From positions 40,089 to 104,088 of the forward strand of contig MEPB01000056.1 of NCBI GenBank assembly GCA_001769385.1: 64,000 bases of DNA, written 5' to 3'. The stretch is from Bacteroidetes bacterium RIFCSPLOWO2_12_FULL_35_15. Lineage in GTDB: Bacteria; Bacteroidota; Bacteroidia; 2-12-FULL-35-15. The translations under genes and the position numbers were made by a program. Under the pieces are notes generated by a model. That model was not told the origin of the DNA, ran no database searches, and saw only the letters and a list, made by a program, of their open reading frames with translations. Below, in pieces: positions 54,124 through 63,790 of the stretch. How positions within the stretch are numbered: position 1 is the stretch's first letter; every line of letters begins with the position of its first letter.

Positions 54124-54519
54124 ATGGCAACAACAGTAGCAATAATGAACTTGAAAGAAAAAATATTACAAGTTCTGGAGATGAAAAAGTTTACGTATGC
54201 TGATCTGGCATCCTATTTAAACATCTCTGAATCCGAATTAGATTTTGCTCTTGAAAACAATACCTTGGAAATCAGAACTCTTGAACTGATCTCGAAAGAA
54301 CTACGTATTCCTCTCTACAGCTTTTTCCGTGAAAATTTTGAAGGCTTTAATTTTGAAAAAGAGCCTTATTACAATGTAAATATCTGGTCGAGCGAAGAAT
54401 CAAAATATACACTTGAACTAAAAGCACTTCGCCAGGAACTGGAAATATTAAAAGCAGAAATTCGCCAAAGAGATCTATTGATCGATGCACTTGAAGATCA
54501 AATCACCAAAGGTAAATAA
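54124..54519 (+). CDS. Small helix-turn-helix protein with C-terminal coiled coil
   Basis: 131 residues. Residues ~10-65 look like an XRE-type helix-turn-helix ('ILQVLEMKKFTYADLASYLNISESELDFALENNTLEIRTLELISKELRIPLYSFF'); the last ~45 form a coiled coil ('ELKALRQELEILKAEIRQRDLLIDALEDQI'). A short aromatic linker joins them. Probably a dimeric DNA-binding protein; no target is evident. Confidence 0.78.
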   Translation: MATTVAIMNLKEKILQVLEMKKFTYADLASYLNISESELDFALENNTLEIRTLELISKELRIPLYSFFRENFEGFNFEKEPYYNVNIWSSEESKYTLELKALRQELEILKAEIRQRDLLIDALEDQITKGK

Positions 54520-54573
54520 TCCCTTTTTTGAACTAATGTAAATTCTCAGTATTAAATATTAAACTTTTAATAT

Positions 54574-57048
54574 ATGACAAACGAGGAAAAGATCAACCTC
54601 ATTGGAAAAAAGATTCTTCTACTTTCCAACAACCTCGATAAATACCAAGCCGAACTAAATTTATTAAAGCAGCAGTTAGATGCCCTTCAACAAGGGCAGG
54701 TATATAAACAACAGCCTGTTATACCACCTGTTGTTGTTCAACCGATATTAAAAACACCGGAACCACTAATTGAGATTCCTGAAATAAAAAAAGAAATCAT
54801 AGAAATTAAACCTGAAAATACTCCGGTTACCACTATTCAGGAACCCATTAAACCGGTTCAACAGACTTTTCAAAATCCACCACCGGTTTTAAAACAAAAA
54901 GCGGAATCTAATTTTAATTTCGAAGAGTTTATTGGCGGAAAGCTAATAACCGTTATCGGTATCATCATTTTAGTAATCGGATTAGCCATTGGCGTAAAGT
55001 ATGCCATTGACAATGATATGCTGGGTCCCCTGGCGCGTATTGTTCTGGCTTATGTTGCGGCAGGCATCCTACTTGCTGTCGCGCTGAAATTAAAATCAAA
55101 ATACAAAGCATTTAGTGCCGTATTATTAAGCGGTGGCATGGCATCGCTTTATTTTACAACTTATGTCGCTTATAGCATGTATGAAAATGAATTGGGTTTT
55201 CATCAAATTCCTGCATTTATTATCATGGTCATATTTACCCTGTTCACCGTTTTTGCAGCCACTGTCTATGAATTGGAAATAATAGGAATTATAGGACTTG
55301 TTGGGGCCTATGCGGTTCCTATGTTATTGAGCGATGGCAGAGGAAAAATCGAAATAATGTTTTCTTACATGGTCATCATCAATGCAGGTATTTTAATACT
55401 TTCCTTCAAAAAATACTGGCAAGTGCTTAACCACATTGCTTTTGGTTTTACATGGCTGATTGTTTGTGTATGGTTTGTACCGAAATACAATTATGAAGTA
55501 CATGCCACCATGATGCTGACATTCTCCTTCCTGTTCTTCATTATTTTTTATATCAGTAATATGTCCTATAAAATTCTGAAGCAGGAAAAGTTTGGTGCAA
55601 TCGATATTATCCGCCTCGTTTTAAATAGTTTTATCTTTTTTGCTTTTGGATATGCTGCCCTAAATAACCCTTACTACAAAGATTATCTCGGAGCATTTAC
55701 ACTCTGTAATGCGGTTGTTCACTTAGTATTCAGCTTTATTGTATTCAGGAACAAATTGCTTGATCGAAAATTATTTTATTTACTGATCGCATTGGTATTG
55801 AGTTTTATTACCATAGCAGTTCCTGTTCAATTAGAAAGCAACTGGGTAACACTTTTCTGGGCCACAGAAGCTGTTTTATTATTTGCAATCGGCAGATTCA
55901 AAGCTGTACGTTTTTACGAATGGTTAGCCTATATCATGATCTTACTGGCTTCACTCAGCCTATGGGAAGACTGGAGTAAAATTTATTTTTCTTACAGATT
56001 TGATTTAGGCATCTATAAGTTTATGACTCCTTTTGCAAACATTTATATGCTAACATCCTTATTTGTGGTGGCTTCGCTTGGAACAATAATTTACATTCAT
56101 CACAAAAAAAGTATTACTGAAGCGGAACGAAAAACATTTATGATCTATAAAGTGGCTGAATACATCTTGCCTGTTCTTTTGTTTATCCTAACGTATTATA
56201 CTTTTAGTAACGAACTTATTGCCTATTTCAAATTAAAATACGAGCAATCAATGGTCACGGTCCCTTCAAAGGAAGTTTGGGCAGAGCCGGGTGCTCTTTT
56301 ACAAGTTTATGATGAAAGTATTTTACTGCTTAAAAGCGTTGTACTTATTATTTATAATTTCATTTTCTTTATCCTTTTTACAGTACTTACTATTCGGTTC
56401 TTTAAAACTGCAGAAGCACGTTGGGTCAACCTGGGATTAAATTTACTGACTGCAGTTGTGTTTATTTTTTTCGGATTAAATCAATTGGGGCATTTACGTC
56501 AAAATTATCTTTCAGGAACTAATTCTGAGTATTTTAATCATGGTCCTGTTTACGTTTATAGCCGATACATCTGTTTTGCATTATTTTTTCTATTTCTTTA
56601 TCTCACACATTTATTATGCAAAACAGATACGTTCCAAAAATTTACTTTTTCCAAATTTTATTCGGGGTGCATCATTCATTTTTTCATTATTGTAGTTTTA
56701 AGCAATGAACTGATTCACTTGAATATCATGAATAATTTTTCTGAAAATGAAGATTATTTCTATGGAAGCAAAGCCGCATATAAATTAGGCTTAACTGCTT
56801 TATTTGGTATTTATTCCTTCCTGCTTATTGCATATGGGATGTACCGGAAAAATAAAATCATGCGTGTTTCAGCCATTACTCTTTTTGGAATTACCCTGGT
56901 AAAATTGCTCACCTTCGACACATGGGATCTATCAACCGGATACAAGGTAATTGCATACATGTTATTAGGTGTGATCTTATTGGTAGTTGCATTCCTTTAT
57001 CAAAAATTCAAGGTGCTTATTTTTGGTGATGATAATCAAAATGGATAA
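54574..57048 (+). CDS. DUF2339 polytopic membrane protein
   Basis: 824 residues. An N-terminal coiled coil (~5-45, 'LIGKKILLLSNNLDKYQAELNLLKQQLDALQQ') and a Pro-rich linker (~50-110) lead to 'FEEFIGGKLITVIGIIILVIGLAIGVKYAIDNDMLGPLARI', the DUF2339 signature, then more than 20 membrane helices. Function unknown. DUF2339 genes are often next to DUF3999 genes, as here, so the two products probably form a complex in the inner membrane. Confidence 0.9.
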   Translation: MTNEEKINLIGKKILLLSNNLDKYQAELNLLKQQLDALQQGQVYKQQPVIPPVVVQPILKTPEPLIEIPEIKKEIIEIKPENTPVTTIQEPIKPVQQTFQNPPPVLKQKAESNFNFEEFIGGKLITVIGIIILVIGLAIGVKYAIDNDMLGPLARIVLAYVAAGILLAVALKLKSKYKAFSAVLLSGGMASLYFTTYVAYSMYENELGFHQIPAFIIMVIFTLFTVFAATVYELEIIGIIGLVGAYAVPMLLSDGRGKIEIMFSYMVIINAGILILSFKKYWQVLNHIAFGFTWLIVCVWFVPKYNYEVHATMMLTFSFLFFIIFYISNMSYKILKQEKFGAIDIIRLVLNSFIFFAFGYAALNNPYYKDYLGAFTLCNAVVHLVFSFIVFRNKLLDRKLFYLLIALVLSFITIAVPVQLESNWVTLFWATEAVLLFAIGRFKAVRFYEWLAYIMILLASLSLWEDWSKIYFSYRFDLGIYKFMTPFANIYMLTSLFVVASLGTIIYIHHKKSITEAERKTFMIYKVAEYILPVLLFILTYYTFSNELIAYFKLKYEQSMVTVPSKEVWAEPGALLQVYDESILLLKSVVLIIYNFIFFILFTVLTIRFFKTAEARWVNLGLNLLTAVVFIFFGLNQLGHLRQNYLSGTNSEYFNHGPVYVYSRYICFALFFLFLYLTHLLCKTDTFQKFTFSKFYSGCIIHFFIIVVLSNELIHLNIMNNFSENEDYFYGSKAAYKLGLTALFGIYSFLLIAYGMYRKNKIMRVSAITLFGITLVKLLTFDTWDLSTGYKVIAYMLLGVILLVVAFLYQKFKVLIFGDDNQNG

Positions 57049-57095
57049 ACCATCCTGCACTGAAAGTACAGAGGTTTAAGCAAAGAATGAAATTC

Positions 57096-57169
57096 TTTGT
57101 CATGCTGAATGAAATGAAGCATCTTGCTAATCGTGAAGCAAGATTTTTCGCTGCTCTCAAAATGACAAA
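57096..57169. repeat. REP-like hairpin between the DUF2339 and DUF3999 genes
   Basis: TTTGTCAT...ATGACAAA form the outer arms and ATCTTGCT.../AGCAAGAT the inner arms. Same general class as the repeats at 49.3-49.6 kb. Confidence 0.65.
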
Positions 57170-57269
57170 AAAAATGTTAAAAAAATTATAGAAAAGAACG
57201 TCTTGCACTGAATTGCATAGTTTTGGACTAACTAATGAAACAAAAAAATTATTCGACAAACTTTTTCAA

Positions 57270-58517
57270 ATGAAAATACATTCAAAGTTTACTTACCTCC
57301 TGTTTATATTTTTTTATAGTTACACAGCTTTTTCGCAAATAAATTCTTACACATTTAAACGAAAATTAAATAAAGTTGAAAAGGAAAATTATTACGCTAT
57401 TCCTATATTACCAGAAGTTATTGGGCATTGTAAAAACAGTATAAACGATATCCGTTTATATACTATTAAAGGAACTGACACAACCGAATTGCCTTACATT
57501 TTTGAATGGAGGGGAACAAAAAATGAGCAGGCAACCCTTCCATTTGAGTTGATCAACGATACTTACAACGAAAAATGTTGTTCGTATATAACTCTAAAAT
57601 TCAATAAAAAAGAAACTATCAATCAGATCAAACTGGAGGTATCCGACTTTAATTTTGATAAAAATTTACGGATCGAAGGAAGTAATGATAATAAGAATTG
57701 GTATATTATAAAAGAGCATTTACGTATTGTCCGTTTTCAGAATTCAGAAGACAACTTCTCCTATACGACCCTGAATTATCCTAATTCAGAATACAATTAT
57801 TTCAGATTAAAATTTGATGATGATGCCAGTAATAGAATAAAGGTCACCAATGCATACGCTTATGAAAACAAATCTATCCAAGGGTATTATACCGAATTAC
57901 AGAATTTAAAATGGAAACAAACTACTAATAAAAAAGAAAAAACCTCTGAAATAATAGTTGATCTTCCATCCACTTATCTTATAAATTACATTACATTAAA
58001 AAGCAGGAGCAAAGCTGATTTTTATCGAAACATCAACGTTTATGCCTCGAGCGGAACCTATCATACTCCCAAAGGAGATCTGGAAAATTGGTACCTGGTA
58101 AACACATCTGTATTTTCATCTATTGATTCTAATTCAATTGATTTGAATAACCAAAGGACAAAAAAATTAAAAATCGAAATTATTAACTATGATAATGAAC
58201 CCATAGAACTGAGTGAAATAAAAGCATACGCTGAGCAATGCAGAGTGATCAGCAACTTGCCTGCCTCCGACAATATATATCTTGCTTACGGGAAAGAAAA
58301 TGATGCTTCTCCTACATACGATCTGGTACATTTCACAAAAAAGATCCCTTCTGAATTATCCGAAATAAACTATGGAACAGAGCAAGTAAAATTGCAGGAA
58401 CAAAAAGTTGATAATTCCCTGATCAAAAATAAAAAGTGGCTTTGGGTAATAATGGGAGCAGTTATTTTAATGATCGGATATTTTGCGTTGACTATGTTGA
58501 AAAAGGAGCAGAAATAG
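57270..58517 (+). CDS. DUF3999-type protein
   Basis: 415 residues from the ATG at 57270, which opens a signal peptide ('FTYLLFIFFYSYTAFSQ'); an ATG at 57213 is in frame but adds a non-signal segment. The periplasmic part has two beta-rich, discoidin-like halves ('YAIPILPEVIGHCKNSINDIRLYTIKGTDTTELPYIFEW', then 'YFRLKFDDDASNRIKVTNAYAYEN'), and a C-terminal membrane anchor ('WLWVIMGAVILMIGYFALTML'). Matches DUF3999 in layout and neighbour (DUF2339). Function unknown. A strong terminator follows within 15 nt. Confidence 0.8.
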   Translation: MKIHSKFTYLLFIFFYSYTAFSQINSYTFKRKLNKVEKENYYAIPILPEVIGHCKNSINDIRLYTIKGTDTTELPYIFEWRGTKNEQATLPFELINDTYNEKCCSYITLKFNKKETINQIKLEVSDFNFDKNLRIEGSNDNKNWYIIKEHLRIVRFQNSEDNFSYTTLNYPNSEYNYFRLKFDDDASNRIKVTNAYAYENKSIQGYYTELQNLKWKQTTNKKEKTSEIIVDLPSTYLINYITLKSRSKADFYRNINVYASSGTYHTPKGDLENWYLVNTSVFSSIDSNSIDLNNQRTKKLKIEIINYDNEPIELSEIKAYAEQCRVISNLPASDNIYLAYGKENDASPTYDLVHFTKKIPSELSEINYGTEQVKLQEQKVDNSLIKNKKWLWVIMGAVILMIGYFALTMLKKEQK

Positions 58518-58530
58518 TAGGAGAACTTAT

Positions 58531-58572
58531 AAAAAGAGAAAGCTCAGCAAAATTGTTGAGCTTTCTCTTTTT
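58531..58572 (+). terminator. Terminator of the DUF3999 gene
   Basis: 16-bp stem AAAAAGAGAAAGCTCA/TGAGCTTTCTCTTTTT with a 10-nt loop. Confidence 0.9.
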
Positions 58573-58684
58573 GGTGGGTAATGGGGCTCCCTTCGATGTT
58601 TCGCGAAAAGCGAAACCCTGCGGACAGGCTTCTCGCGAAAAATTATCAAAAAAAAATCTCAGTTTTCGCTGGGACTTTTTTTGG
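58573..58684. repeat. Terminator-linked repeat unit, copy 1
   Basis: A ~72-bp unit ('ggtgggtaatggggctccc', 'ttcgatgtttcgcg', 'cgaaaccctgcggacaggc', 'ttctcgcgaaaaat') lies directly behind the DUF3999 terminator. It is followed at 58648-58683 by a second terminator-like hairpin TCTCAG/CTGGGA flanked by A and T runs. The same unit occurs at 63791-63860 and 63901-63970. The rest of the gap to 58937 shows nothing else recognisable. Confidence 0.75.
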
Positions 58685-58937
58685 TGGCTAGTAAGGATTT
58701 TCAAATAACAGGAGATGTCAAACATCATTTTAAAAATTTCCTATCCTCTTAGATAGCCGTGCATTCAATTAAAAGCATGCGAAAAGTTGAATAAAGCATG
58801 ACGCAAAGCCTTTTCAATTCTGCATTACAAAGGAACGTCTGTTTTATTGAATAAAAAATGAGAGTTATCATTTTTTATCGCTTTTTTAATCTTGAATTTT
58901 ACAAAAAAAATAAAAGTACTACACTAAAAATATAATT

Positions 58938-61900
58938 ATGAAACGTGGTTTAGACATTCTTTTCTCATCAAAAACAACAGTTGTATTGTTGATAATACTT
59001 GCTGTTGCTATGGGAACGGGAACAATTATAGAAGATAGATATGATACAGCAAAGGCCAGGGAACTAATATACAATGCCAAATGGTTTGAACTTTTGTTTT
59101 TATTCCTCGCTTTAAATTTTATTGGACATATCAAAACGTTTAATATGCTTCGGAAAGAGAGAGTCGGTGGAATGATTTTCCATCTTGCTTTTATAATAAT
59201 GATTTTAGGTGCAGGTGTAACCCGTTATTTTAGCCATGAAGGCAGTATGCATATTCGTGAAGGAGAAGCATCCAATATCCTGTATAGTTCCGAACCGTAT
59301 TTGAGAATTTCAATTGCTGATCAAGGAAAAAACATTCAAAAGGATTATCCGGTAACCTTTGGTAAATATTCTGATAACTCGTTTCAAGCCGGAATAAATT
59401 CTGAATCAAAAGGTAAAATAAATATAGAATGCAAAGAGTATATTAAAAATGCAGTAGAAAAAACAGAGGAAAATGTGGCAGGCGGAATCGATTTAATTGA
59501 ACTTATTGTTGCAACAAAAAATGGAAGGGAGAGCGTGTTTGTTGAAAATGGAAAAATAATAAATCTGGAAAAAATTGCGATTGCTTTTAATAATGATGAT
59601 AATAAAGAAGCAATCAGAATACATGAGCATAATGGTACACTGCAAATCACCTCACCTTGGCAAATAATTCAATCAAATATTGAAGAAACGGCAAGTGATA
59701 CAATAAATAAAGATTCCCTGGCTGAATTTAAAAGTAATTATGTCTATACTATTAATGAAACAATGTTCCTGTTTTCCAAATTCTATAAAAGTGCTGTTAA
59801 AAGAATAGTCAGGGCAACTAACGAAGAAACCATAAACGGTTCTGATGCTTTATTGCTTGAAATAACGATTAATGAAAAAAAATATGAAGCTCCAATTTTC
59901 GTTGCTGAAGGACAAGTAGCCAACTATCATGACTTTAATTTTGATGGTTTGGATTTTAAAATTGCATATGGCAAAAAATCAATTGAATTACCATTTTTAC
60001 TTCATCTGAATGATTTTATTTTAGAACGCTATGCAGGTTCAGAAAGTCCGTCCTCCTATGCAAGTGAGGTAACAGTTATTGACAATCGTAACAACTTTAA
60101 AAAAGATCATCGCATATTTATGAATAATATATTGGATTATGATAGTTACCGGTTTTTTCAATCGTCCTATGATCAGGATGAAAAGGGGACAGTCCTTTCT
60201 GTAAACCACGATTTTTGGGGAACGTGGATATCTTATGTGGGATATATTCTGATGACCATTGGTTTCATCATCACTTTATTTAACAAACAAAGTCGTTTCC
60301 TGACTTTGAGAAGACGAATTGTGGACATTCGTACTGAACGGAAAGCAATTATTACAACCATTGCATTGTTAGTTGGACTTAGTACTGTTACTTTTTCTCA
60401 AACTGGTTTTCTTGCTCCGGTTGATGCTGCGCATGCAGATAAATTCGGACATCTAATTACCCAATCCGTGGATGGGCGATTCGAGCCGGTTCATTCATTA
60501 GCTTATGATGTGCTTCATAAAATAACCAGGAAAGATAAATTTACTATCGAAGGAAAGGGTGAGATGGATGCTATGCAGGTTTTCCTTGATATGATGGCAG
60601 AACCTGAGTTTTGGAAGCAGCAAAAAATAGTTTACATCAAAGAACAGTCGGTAAAAGATATTATTGGAATTACTACAAAACAAGCTTCATTTCTGGATTT
60701 CTTTGATAAAGATGGAAAATATAAACTGGAAAAGTTTTCAGAAGAAGCTTTTCGTAAAAAACCTGTTGAGCAAAATAATTTCGATAAAGAAATAATAAAA
60801 GTAGATGAACGACTCAATGTGTTCATGATGCTTTTTCAGGGAAGTATCTTGAAAATGTTTCCTGAACAAGGCTCACCAAATAATAAATGGGTAAGCTGGA
60901 ACGAGCCTGCTTCGAGCATTCCTTTAGCAGGAGTAATAAATGTAATTAATCAGGATTTGCAGTTGCAAACATTGAATTATAGTAATATCATGCAAGCATA
61001 TATGCAAAATGTAATTGATTCTAAAAAATCCGGGAACTATGCAAAATCAGATAAAATACTGGGCTATATTTCAAGTATTCAGCATCAGGGAACTCCCGCA
61101 AACGTATTGCCATCTGAAACAAAAATAAACGCTGAAGTGTTTTATAATAAGGCACAAATTTTTATTGTTCTAAGGAATCTTTTTGGGGTATTAAGTGTGT
61201 TTCTTCTTTTGCTTGCATTTATTGATAACGTGAGAACTAAGAAGAGCAAACTTGTTAATATATTGCTTACCATTTGTATCGTTATTTTGGCTGCAGGATT
61301 TCTTTATCAAACTTTCGGAATGGCCCTTAGGTGTTATTTACTGGGATATGCTCCATGGAGCAATGGTTACGAAGCATTAATTCTGGTTGCATGGGGAACA
61401 TTACTCGCGGGTTTCAGTTTTGTACGTTATTCGAAAATCACTCTGGCAGCAACAGCCTTACTTGCATTTTTTATTCTCATGACTGCAAGTCATAGTAGTT
61501 ACGACCCGCAATTAACTAATTTAACACCCGTATTAAAATCCTATTGGCTTATTATACACGTAGCTGTTCTTACCATTAGCTACGGTTTTTTAGGATTAGG
61601 GTTTATCCTTGGCATTATGAATATGTTTATTTATTTATTCAAAACAAAAGAAAACAACGAACGTCTTGATTTACTGATTTTGGAACTTACTTATATCAAT
61701 GAAATGAATTTGGCCGTTGGACTTTTTTTAGCAACAGTAGGTACATTTTTAGGGGGAGTATGGGCAAACGAATCCTGGGGCAGATACTGGGGATGGGATG
61801 CAAAAGAAACTTGGGCATTAGTGATTGTTATCACCTATACCCTAATACTTCATTTGCGATTTGTTCCAAAATTAGGTGGTAAATATTTTTTTAATGTTGT

Positions 61901-62108
61901 TTCTGTATTCGGTTTTGCCAGTGTGTTAATGACATTTATTGGTGTGAATTATTTTTTATCAAAAGGAATGCACAGCTATGGGGCTGGTGATGCTGCTATT
62001 TTTCCAGTGTGGGCCTGGGTTTTAATATTATCGACCATATTACTCATGATTGCAGCAAAAATCAAGGAAACAATGATTAATAAGTTTTTGGATTCAGTAG
62101 AAAAATAA
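58938..62108 (+). CDS. ccsBA: Fused CcsB-CcsA cytochrome c biogenesis protein (system II)
   Basis: 1056 residues. The N-terminal ResB/CcsB-like part has membrane helices at ~8-30, 50-65 and 76-100, a large periplasmic domain and further helices near ~430-480. The C-terminal ~300 residues are CcsA: the haem-binding WWD motif starts at W947 ('WGRYWGWDAKETWALV'), with flanking periplasmic His in 'AVLTISYGFLGLG' context and 'KGMHSYGAGD'. It exports haem and attaches it to apocytochromes c in the periplasm. Fused forms are usual in Bacteroidota and epsilonproteobacteria. Confidence 0.95.
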   Translation: MKRGLDILFSSKTTVVLLIILAVAMGTGTIIEDRYDTAKARELIYNAKWFELLFLFLALNFIGHIKTFNMLRKERVGGMIFHLAFIIMILGAGVTRYFSHEGSMHIREGEASNILYSSEPYLRISIADQGKNIQKDYPVTFGKYSDNSFQAGINSESKGKINIECKEYIKNAVEKTEENVAGGIDLIELIVATKNGRESVFVENGKIINLEKIAIAFNNDDNKEAIRIHEHNGTLQITSPWQIIQSNIEETASDTINKDSLAEFKSNYVYTINETMFLFSKFYKSAVKRIVRATNEETINGSDALLLEITINEKKYEAPIFVAEGQVANYHDFNFDGLDFKIAYGKKSIELPFLLHLNDFILERYAGSESPSSYASEVTVIDNRNNFKKDHRIFMNNILDYDSYRFFQSSYDQDEKGTVLSVNHDFWGTWISYVGYILMTIGFIITLFNKQSRFLTLRRRIVDIRTERKAIITTIALLVGLSTVTFSQTGFLAPVDAAHADKFGHLITQSVDGRFEPVHSLAYDVLHKITRKDKFTIEGKGEMDAMQVFLDMMAEPEFWKQQKIVYIKEQSVKDIIGITTKQASFLDFFDKDGKYKLEKFSEEAFRKKPVEQNNFDKEIIKVDERLNVFMMLFQGSILKMFPEQGSPNNKWVSWNEPASSIPLAGVINVINQDLQLQTLNYSNIMQAYMQNVIDSKKSGNYAKSDKILGYISSIQHQGTPANVLPSETKINAEVFYNKAQIFIVLRNLFGVLSVFLLLLAFIDNVRTKKSKLVNILLTICIVILAAGFLYQTFGMALRCYLLGYAPWSNGYEALILVAWGTLLAGFSFVRYSKITLAATALLAFFILMTASHSSYDPQLTNLTPVLKSYWLIIHVAVLTISYGFLGLGFILGIMNMFIYLFKTKENNERLDLLILELTYINEMNLAVGLFLATVGTFLGGVWANESWGRYWGWDAKETWALVIVITYTLILHLRFVPKLGGKYFFNVVSVFGFASVLMTFIGVNYFLSKGMHSYGAGDAAIFPVWAWVLILSTILLMIAAKIKETMINKFLDSVEK

Positions 62109-62150
62109 AAGCCTTAACAAAAATCAGTTTATAGTTTTAAAATAAATCAT

Positions 62151-63185
62151 ATGAAAAAGTTAATGTTTATCGCAGCAATTGTTGGATTATTTTCAGCATG
62201 CAAATCGAATGGAAGTTCAGATCAAACCCTTCCGGAAGGAGTACATTCCGTTATTGTAAATGAAGTTTTACAAACAAGCCAATACACCTATCTCCATGTA
62301 AAAGATGGAAATTCGGAGCCCTGGCTTGCGGTAACAAAAATGGACGCAAATGTTGGCGAAACCTATTATTTCAAAGATGGTTTACCAATGAAGGATTTTC
62401 AAAGCAAAGAATTAAACAGAACATTTAGTGAAGTTTTATTCCTTGATAACATTAGCAAAGATCCTAATTTGACATTTAATGCCGTTCCACCTGCTTCAGT
62501 TGCTCTTGCAAATGGCAGCATGGATGCTGCAGAAATGAATCAAGGAGCAAATTCAAATGCAACTGCAACTTCTTCAGATGCACACAAGGTGGTTGCTAAG
62601 GAAGTGCTTCAAACAAGTCAATATACCTATATTCTTGGCAAAGAAGGTGATGCAGATCATTGGTTGGCAGCTAAAAAAATGGATGCTAAAGTAGGAGAAA
62701 CTTATTATTTTACTGGCGGTTTACCGATGACAAAATTTGAAAGCAAAGAATTAAAAAGAACATTTGATGAAGTATTTTTTCTTGATAATATTTCTACAAC
62801 TCCCGTTGCTGCCAATGCACAAGAAGCACCGGTTGTATCGTCAGGTTCAGCAATCCCTCTGGAGAAAAAAGAAGTTACAGTAAAAAAAGATAAAGGAGAA
62901 ATTAGCATCGCGAGTTTATTTGAAAACAAAAAAACATATTCAGGTAAAACAATTAAAATCAAAGGGCAGGTTTCAAAATTCAGCGCTGGAATTATGAAAA
63001 AGAACTGGATACACCTTCAGGATGGAACAGATTTTTCCGGAAAATTTGATTTGACGATTACCACCGATCAGGTAGTAAAAGTTGGCGATAACATTACTCT
63101 TGAAGGTAAAATAACCTTAGACAAAGATTTTGGGTTCGGTTATTTCTATGATGTAATTATGGAAGAAGCAAAACTTATTAAATAA
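62151..63185 (+). CDS. Lipoprotein with duplicated ~75-residue module and OB-fold domain
   Basis: 344 residues. Lipobox 'LFSACKSNG' with Cys17. Two copies of one module, at about 30-105 and 145-220: 'VNEVLQTSQYTYLHVKDGN...WLAVTKMDANVGETYYFKDGLPM' and 'AKEVLQTSQYTYILGKEGD...WLAAKKMDAKVGETYYFTGGLPM', separated by a low-complexity linker. The last ~95 residues look like an OB-fold ('YSGKTIKIKGQVSKFSAGIMKKNWIHLQDGT' ... 'DNITLEGKITLDKDFGFGYFY'), as in NrfJ-like proteins. It follows ccsBA by 42 nt, so a role near cytochrome c maturation or respiration is inferred. Confidence 0.82.
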   Translation: MKKLMFIAAIVGLFSACKSNGSSDQTLPEGVHSVIVNEVLQTSQYTYLHVKDGNSEPWLAVTKMDANVGETYYFKDGLPMKDFQSKELNRTFSEVLFLDNISKDPNLTFNAVPPASVALANGSMDAAEMNQGANSNATATSSDAHKVVAKEVLQTSQYTYILGKEGDADHWLAAKKMDAKVGETYYFTGGLPMTKFESKELKRTFDEVFFLDNISTTPVAANAQEAPVVSSGSAIPLEKKEVTVKKDKGEISIASLFENKKTYSGKTIKIKGQVSKFSAGIMKKNWIHLQDGTDFSGKFDLTITTDQVVKVGDNITLEGKITLDKDFGFGYFYDVIMEEAKLIK

Positions 63186-63203
63186 TTTTTAAATTTTATT
63201 CCC

Positions 63204-63501
63204 ATGACACCTAAATCCTTATTGTCATTATTATTTTTAATTGGCTTGACATTTTTTTTCATGCAATACTACTGAAGAAAAGAAAGAGGTAGCAATGACT
63301 CCACCCGCAACTATTATGGAGGAAGCATCATTGTCACCTTCTGTTGATATTGCTTTAATCGAAAAAAAACTGGAGGCGGATTCGACAAACTACAAACTAA
63401 GAGCAGCTCGATTAATAATTGATTTTAAAAATGGGAGCTGTCTGGAGACCTGTTCTGGTGTTGTTCCTGCTGTATCAGCAATTAATACCATGCACAAATG
63501 A
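63204..63501 (+). pseudogene. Small lipoprotein gene with a frameshift in a poly-T tract
   Basis: From ATG 63204 the frame encodes a signal helix (MTPKSLLSLLFLIGLT), then meets eight T at about 63252-63259 and stops after 24 codons. With one T fewer, the helix would continue into a lipobox 'FFSCNTTEEKKE' and on to the stop at 63499-63501, giving a ~98-residue lipoprotein ('LIEKKLEADSTNYKLRAARLIIDF'). Either a real disruption, slippage-based variation or a sequencing error. The sequence to ~63790 contains further degraded coding-like DNA. Confidence 0.6.
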
Positions 63502-63790
63502 ATATCAGAGAAAAAGTTGCCGAAATTATCTATAAATTACAAGCAACTATCGAAGCTATACGAAGATAACATACAGTATTTAACCGATCTTTACCTATAT
63601 AACAAAATACATATTGAAGATAAGCACGGCTATTTAAAGTCAATTTTTTCGGGGTGTTTAACTGCTACTAATGAGGGTTATCAGACACCTGGTTTCAACA
63701 AACTTGTATCTGCAAATAGCTTATCCCTATTACCATTGTTGTATATTGAAAGTGAAAAGGGACTTTCCTTTTCAGGAAAATACCCCATTC

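Noticed and set aside
58436..58708. Open frame of 90 codons overlapping the DUF3999 gene end
   Set aside because: It runs through a terminator and the repeat unit; the protein sequence is a by-product of the repeat.
58858..58871. ATGAG-AGTT-ATCAT before ccsBA as a regulon box
   Set aside because: There is no second box at 22 bp on either side and no TAnnTTTG at the standard distance.
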